64,000 nucleotides of DNA from Lachnospiraceae bacterium AC2028 (GTDB lineage Bacteria; Bacillota; Clostridia; Lachnospirales; Lachnospiraceae), in the NCBI GenBank assembly GCA_000702685.1, contig JNJD01000007.1, positions 124,001 to 188,000 of the forward strand. Direction: 5' to 3'. A model generated the notes under the pieces. That model had not been told where the DNA came from, did no database searches, and worked only from the letters and a program-made list of their open reading frames with translations. Positions 60,071 to 64,000 of this stretch are shown piece by piece (the stretch's first letter is position 1; each line of letters begins with the position of its first letter). The position numbers and the translations under genes were made by a program.

Positions 60071-61267
60071 TCACATCATATTATTCTTATCGTTCTGAGT
60101 AGGATTCAGTGGCGCATTCTGAGAATTTATCTGTGGATTTACCTTAGGTGCCGCCTGAGGATACGACTGTGGGTTCATCTGAGGCTGCATCTGGGGATAA
60201 GCCTGCGGATTCATCTGAGGCTGCATCTGGGGATAAGCCTGCGGATTCATCTGAGGCTGCATCTGGGGATATGCCTGTGGATTCATCTGTGGCTGCATCT
60301 GAGGATACGGCTGTGGGTTCATCTGAGGTGCCTGCTGCTGAGGCATCATCGGAGGAACCTGAGGTTTCGGACACCCGCATCTTCCGCAGAAATTAAACAC
60401 TGAGACTGCTCCGCATGAAGGACAGGTCCAGTTTTCAACATAAGGTCTTTGGCTTCCGCATCTCGCACAGAAATTAAGCTGGTTGACGGTTCCGCATCCG
60501 CATGTCCAATTTCCTAAATATGCAGGTCTGTAAACGGTCTGGAATGCACCCGGCAGAGTAACGATGCAGAAATCGTTCTTGGATGCCTTTATGACCATGA
60601 TGAACGAAACAACGAAAAGCGCGATGACATAGACCACCCAGAGAAGGAAAGCAAGTCCGAGCACCAGGTCTTCCTCTGCCGCAAGTCCGCCCATGACTAT
60701 CGCATCATACAAGCCGTGAACGATGATCGGCATGATCATTGACAGTGCATTATATTTCTTGTAATCACTCTTATTGCCTGTAACGGAAGCGTATTTAGCC
60801 TTGCTGTAGAAGAATCCCATAAAGACCGCAAAGCTCGTATGTCCGGGAATTGCGGTGAACATACGCGTAAGCGCCACGGACAATCCTCCGCTGAAGACAT
60901 AACCGATATTTTCGATCGCGGCGAATCCGAGTGAAGTAAATACAGCGTAAACGATCGCGTCATAGCTGTAATCGAAGTGTTTGTTTTTCCAGGTGATGAG
61001 TCTGAGGACGGTATACTTGCCCATTTCCTCGGCAGGTCCCACAACGATCATTGCGAGAAGCACCGCTTTTATGGCTGATTCATATGGGATTGCCGCCTCA
61101 AGTATCAGTTCACCTATCGCTTCAAGGATAATGGCAGGAATCGCTGTTCCAACGCCTGCGAAAAACAGCCCGATGAGCAGCCCCATGGGTTCTTTTTCTC
61201 TTTTGTCCCTGACATAAATGAAGATCAGCAGTCCTATTACCGGTATCAAAGCTAAAGCAAATAACAT
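60071..61267 (-). CDS. PrsW-family protease with zinc ribbons and a repeat tail
   Basis: 398 residues. The N-terminal 240 residues are an eight-helix PrsW domain: VGPAEEMGKYTVLR (double Glu), IPGHTSFAVFMG and MPIIVHGLYDAIV carry the expected Glu and His residues. Two zinc ribbons follow: WTCGCGTVNQLNFCARCG and WTCPSCGAVSVFNFCGRCG. The tail is a 12-residue repeat, NPQAYPQMQPQM, in about five copies encoded by 36-bp DNA repeats. PrsW-type proteases cut anti-sigma factors in some bacteria. The substrate here is unknown. Confidence 0.9.
   Translation of the reverse strand: MLFALALIPVIGLLIFIYVRDKREKEPMGLLIGLFFAGVGTAIPAIILEAIGELILEAAIPYESAIKAVLLAMIVVGPAEEMGKYTVLRLITWKNKHFDYSYDAIVYAVFTSLGFAAIENIGYVFSGGLSVALTRMFTAIPGHTSFAVFMGFFYSKAKYASVTGNKSDYKKYNALSMIMPIIVHGLYDAIVMGGLAAEEDLVLGLAFLLWVVYVIALFVVSFIMVIKASKNDFCIVTLPGAFQTVYRPAYLGNWTCGCGTVNQLNFCARCGSQRPYVENWTCPSCGAVSVFNFCGRCGCPKPQVPPMMPQQQAPQMNPQPYPQMQPQMNPQAYPQMQPQMNPQAYPQMQPQMNPQAYPQMQPQMNPQSYPQAAPKVNPQINSQNAPLNPTQNDKNNMM
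60161..60328. repeat. 36-bp tandem repeat inside the PrsW-like gene
   Basis: Four full 36-bp units (starts at 60161, 60197, 60233 and 60269) and a 24-base partial fifth. Units two and three are identical. The repeat keeps the frame and codes for the Q/P/M-rich tail, so copy number can change without breaking the gene. Confidence 0.92.
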
Positions 61268-61281
61268 TTTATTCTCCCTCT

Positions 61282-62382
61282 CTATTCTACGCCTACCAAT
61301 CTGTATCCGAATTCATTGTCGGCTTTCTCTATTGTGATCCTGACCGGCCAGCTTTCAGATTTCGGATTGTAATACTGCGCATAAACTTCATATGTTATGA
61401 CGTATATATCTCCATCTTTACAAACATCACTCACTTCGGCAAAGCTCGAATCATACATGGTATATTTATAATCCATATATATGCAGTCATCGTCGGATGA
61501 ATAATATACCGTAGCATCATCTCTTGAGTACTCATCCAGCTTCTCCAGCAGGATTGCCGGATCTTCTTCCATATAAACGTCCCGGACAATATTTTCCCAG
61601 TCATCATAGGGGATCTTTTCAAGCATGCTATCATATTCGTCTCCGTCAACCGCATGCACCAGTTCGGTCTTCTCCCTGTCTATCCCGATCATGAGCAGCA
61701 GCAGATCATCCGGTTCCATGGAACTGAGATAATTACCGGATGCTGCATAGCCGGACTCGGAATGTCTGGCAAGTATATTGAACATCTTAAGCACCTTATA
61801 AGGAACTCCCATTCTGTCCAGACCGGCATCAAAGAATAATTCACCGTCCTCAAATGCCGCAGTACCCGTAATTGAATTTTCCTGTTCCCCGTAAAGACCA
61901 TAACGGGAACGTTTCACTATAAGCTTTCCGCCTGTGACGTCCTCGATCGTATAATCATACATCTCTCTGTCATCAAGCCTATATCCCTGCTTTACCTGCG
62001 GATCATATACGATGACACCGGAAGTGACGATACCGCTTCCGGTAAAGTATGATGCACAGATATCATCATATCCGTCGCCGGTGACATCCAACTGACAGAC
62101 ATTGAAGACCATCGTTCCCATAAGGGTAAGATTCTTATGAACGTATTCGGCAAATTCCGCCTTCGCATCATCGGGAACGGAATTGAATGCATACGGATAA
62201 TAAACCAGCGGATCGTCCGATACGGCACCGGATGCATCATCCGAATTATGGAGCTCGGAGTCGAATCCGTAATCCAGCACCGTCGGGTCCGTATTCTCAT
62301 CGCGGCCATCACCCGTGATGCCGCCGCATCCTGCCAGCAATAATACCGATGATAAAACAACAGCCCAAAATCTTTTCTTCAT
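61282..62382 (-). CDS. Lipoprotein of unknown function
   Basis: 366 residues. Signal peptide VVLSSVLLLAGC with the lipobox, then an acidic low-complexity linker (GDGRDENTDPTV). A folded part includes CQLDVTGDGYDDICASYFTGS, a Ca-binding FG-GAP/EF-like D-x-D-G-x-D-D loop seen in secreted proteins. I do not recognise the full family. Strong GGAGG precedes the ATG. It lies 14 bases before the PrsW-like gene, so it may share the operon. Confidence 0.72.
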   Translation of the reverse strand: MKKRFWAVVLSSVLLLAGCGGITGDGRDENTDPTVLDYGFDSELHNSDDASGAVSDDPLVYYPYAFNSVPDDAKAEFAEYVHKNLTLMGTMVFNVCQLDVTGDGYDDICASYFTGSGIVTSGVIVYDPQVKQGYRLDDREMYDYTIEDVTGGKLIVKRSRYGLYGEQENSITGTAAFEDGELFFDAGLDRMGVPYKVLKMFNILARHSESGYAASGNYLSSMEPDDLLLLMIGIDREKTELVHAVDGDEYDSMLEKIPYDDWENIVRDVYMEEDPAILLEKLDEYSRDDATVYYSSDDDCIYMDYKYTMYDSSFAEVSDVCKDGDIYVITYEVYAQYYNPKSESWPVRITIEKADNEFGYRLVGVE

Positions 62383-62419
62383 AAATCCCTCCTCACTTCC
62401 GAATCCGGTTCGGAACGAT

Positions 62420-63160
62420 TCAGCGTTTCCCTGCCTTTACCAGCAGGAAATCCGGCTTGTGGAACAGATCCTTATGATCGGGATACTTAGCCAGGATCTC
62501 GTCATCGGGTATCGGCTCAATCATTCTTTCTATCTCAAAGCCTGCATCTATCAGATCATTCACTATGGTGGAAAACATTCTGTGATATCTTTTTACGTTG
62601 TCGACAAACCATACGCTTTCGGTCTCTTTTTCAACACCGTAATTCTTCAGGTTCAGATGGAGCTTATTTCCGTTTTCATCCCTTGTCCATCTGTCGCCTC
62701 CGGAATGGCATGTGCTGAAGGGATGTTCCTGTGAAAAGACAAATATACCGCCGTCATTCAGGAGGTTATGGATCTTAGCGAGCACTCCCTTAAAGTCTTC
62801 AACATAATGTATCGCAAGGGAGCTTATGACTATATCGAACTTTTCATCTATCGAATCGATATCCTCCATGGGCATCAGGAGATAAGTTATCTTCGGATCG
62901 CTGTTTTCAGTTTTTGCAATTTCCAGCATCTTTTCGGATATATCGATGCCGACGATCCTTTCAGCGCCTTTTTTGATATAATCCATGCAATGCTCTCCGA
63001 AACCGCATCCGAGATCCAGGATATGCTTTCCGCTAAGATCCGGAAGGAGTGAATAAAGAGCCGGCATTTCAAATACTATATTTGCGCTTGCCTGATTTTC
63101 CCTGATCTTCTTGTATCCGTCAAAAAAAATCTGATTGTCAAATATGTTCTGTTTAGCCAC
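62420..63160 (-). CDS. Class I SAM methyltransferase
   Basis: 246 residues starting at GTG, with GGGAG well placed. Motif I HILDLGCGFGEHCMDYIKKG, then IVGIDISEKMLEIA, motif II FDIVISSLAIHYVED and motif III LLNDGGIFVFSQEHPF. It resembles UbiE/MenG-like or biotin-type Methyltransf_11 enzymes of clostridia, with no clear substrate. It is followed by the lipoprotein gene after 37 bases. Confidence 0.9.
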   Translation of the reverse strand: MAKQNIFDNQIFFDGYKKIRENQASANIVFEMPALYSLLPDLSGKHILDLGCGFGEHCMDYIKKGAERIVGIDISEKMLEIAKTENSDPKITYLLMPMEDIDSIDEKFDIVISSLAIHYVEDFKGVLAKIHNLLNDGGIFVFSQEHPFSTCHSGGDRWTRDENGNKLHLNLKNYGVEKETESVWFVDNVKRYHRMFSTIVNDLIDAGFEIERMIEPIPDDEILAKYPDHKDLFHKPDFLLVKAGKR

Positions 63161-63176
63161 CGTTCTCTCCCTGTAT

Positions 63177-63437
63177 TCAATATTCGGTCCTGATCGTCTC
63201 TACACCGTAAGTCTCTTTAAAGATTTTTTCATCCTCCGGAGACCGGATCAGCATGACTTCCGTAAAATGACCGTCCTTTTTATTCTTGAATCCCGCGACC
63301 TTTTCACCGGTACATATGGAGCTTCTGATCACAGCCGTCTGGGTTTCCGGGTCAAAACGAATAACGGTGTCTTCAGAAAAGCCTGCCGGCACCTGTTTTC
63401 TTCCGGATAATAATGAGCCTATCTTAGGAAACTTCAT
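63177..63437 (-). CDS. Small hypothetical protein
   Basis: 86 residues from MKFPKIGSLLSGRKQV. No membrane segment. It has VIRFDPETQTAVIRSSIC and EVMLIRSPEDEKIFKETYG. An in-frame ATG 45 bases upstream would add 15 residues; neither has a good ribosome site, so the start is uncertain. I do not recognise the family. Stop is 16 bases before the methyltransferase. Confidence 0.5.
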   Translation of the reverse strand: MKFPKIGSLLSGRKQVPAGFSEDTVIRFDPETQTAVIRSSICTGEKVAGFKNKKDGHFTEVMLIRSPEDEKIFKETYGVETIRTEY

Positions 63438-63562
63438 ACCATATAAATGTACCACCAATCGGCCTTTTTGCCTATTATTCATTAATATATTCAAGAAATC
63501 TTAAGCTTCCGCAGCAGGCCGGTCACGCGTCCCCGGCCCTGATATCGGCTGTCAAATAAGAA

Positions 63563-63588
63563 AAGGAGGCGTAAGATTACGCCTCCTT
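63563..63588 (-). terminator. Terminator of the last membrane protein gene
   Basis: AAGGAGGCGTAA / TTACGCCTCCTT with a two-base loop; TTTTCTTATTTG follows on the minus strand. Confidence 0.85.
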
Positions 63589-63613
63589 GTTAAACCACAA
63601 GTATAAATCCTTA

Positions 63614-64000
63614 TCACAGGCTGCTTTTGTATTTCTCGAGCTTTTCCGTGTAGCTTACAGCCTGCTTTTTCATGATCAGCACATCAATGAGAAGTGCAAG
63701 GATATAAAGCAACGCGATTATCACGAAGAATATGATCCAGGAGATCATATTGCCGGCTCCGTTGAACAATCCCATGCTGTAGAAGAAAATGATCTCCGCC
63801 GGGACAAACAGCACATAGAAAACCGTAAGCTGAACAATGAATCCTTTTTTCTTCATAAACGAACTTTGGAATGCAGCGACAAATGATGCCGAGCTCCATA
63901 AGCAAAAGCCCAAAAGCTTTATAAGAAAAGTGACTTTGATATTTTCACTCCCGTTAATAAGTGATAGCACAAGGATGCAGATCATCAGCCACGAAAATAC
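63614..64000 (-). CDS. Membrane protein, 5' end off the window
   Basis: At least 128 residues of open frame, continuing past the right edge (reads VFSWL before the first internal Met). Three to four helices: VLSLINGS-region, FLIKLLGFCLWSSASFVAAF, LTVFYVLFVPAEIIFFYSMG and ISWIIFFVIIALLYILALLI. The C-terminus is charged. Family not recognised; true start not visible. Confidence 0.65.
   Translation of the reverse strand, partial: VFSWLMICILVLSLINGSENIKVTFLIKLLGFCLWSSASFVAAFQSSFMKKKGFIVQLTVFYVLFVPAEIIFFYSMGLFNGAGNMISWIIFFVIIALLYILALLIDVLIMKKQAVSYTEKLEKYKSSL

Noticed and set aside
60161-60328. Regular 36-bp repeats considered as a CRISPR array
   Set aside because: Units are directly adjacent with no spacers and encode an in-frame peptide repeat in a protease gene; no cas genes are present.

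Overview
The window looks like chromosome of a low-to-mid GC Gram-positive anaerobe, most likely a Lachnospiraceae relative of Butyrivibrio or Pseudobutyrivibrio. The reasons are strong AGGAGG ribosome sites, an intracellular GH10 xylanase, xylose isomerase, flavodoxin, Feo iron uptake with DtxR-type regulators, and a clostridial-style type IV pilus operon. The taxonomic placement is inference. I saw no rRNA, tRNA, CRISPR array or complete insertion sequence, and no gene-free stretch longer than 300 bases.

1-20.8 kb is a metal and central-carbon island. It holds an Fe-S scaffold-like gene, flavodoxin, xylA, exoA, a RelE/HigB-type toxin-antitoxin pair, a TetR/iron-sulfur flavoprotein pair, small accessory genes, a ZIP transporter, a glutathione peroxidase/OhrR pair, enolase, two phosphoglycerate mutase paralogues (one lacking its catalytic histidine), an MntP-ZIP fusion, a heavy-metal-binding membrane protein, two small DtxR-family regulators and feoAB. 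Ten copies of an 18-bp palindrome, GGTTAG-N6-CTAACC (eight perfect or one-mismatch, none seen after 20.3 kb), lie beside flavodoxin, xylA, zip, eno, the defective mutase, the DtxR-gpmA-HMA operon and feoAB. I read this as a metal-responsive regulon that joins iron uptake and iron sparing to lower glycolysis and xylose entry.

21.0-35.0 kb is a type IV pilus operon: three minor prepilins, a 1971-residue prepilin with a repeat-built solenoid, a one-helix accessory protein, PilC, a PilM-PilN fusion, PilO, PilB and the major pilin. PilT and PilD are not in the window.

35.1-44.3 kb holds an SdpR/SdpI/YhfC-protease operon, a TIKI/ChaN-like membrane protein, a uracil permease, a chemoreceptor-like protein with a cytoplasmic sugar-binding domain, and a xylanase-esterase fusion. 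44.4-57.5 kb holds two two-component systems, pgeF, a possible toxin-like secreted protein, a LytTR regulator with its membrane partner, and an ABC transporter operon that includes a C45-like lipoprotein. 57.7-64.0 kb holds a GT32 glycosyltransferase with a methyltransferase, an acetyltransferase, a PrsW-type protease with zinc ribbons and a tandem-repeat tail, a lipoprotein, another methyltransferase and a truncated membrane protein.
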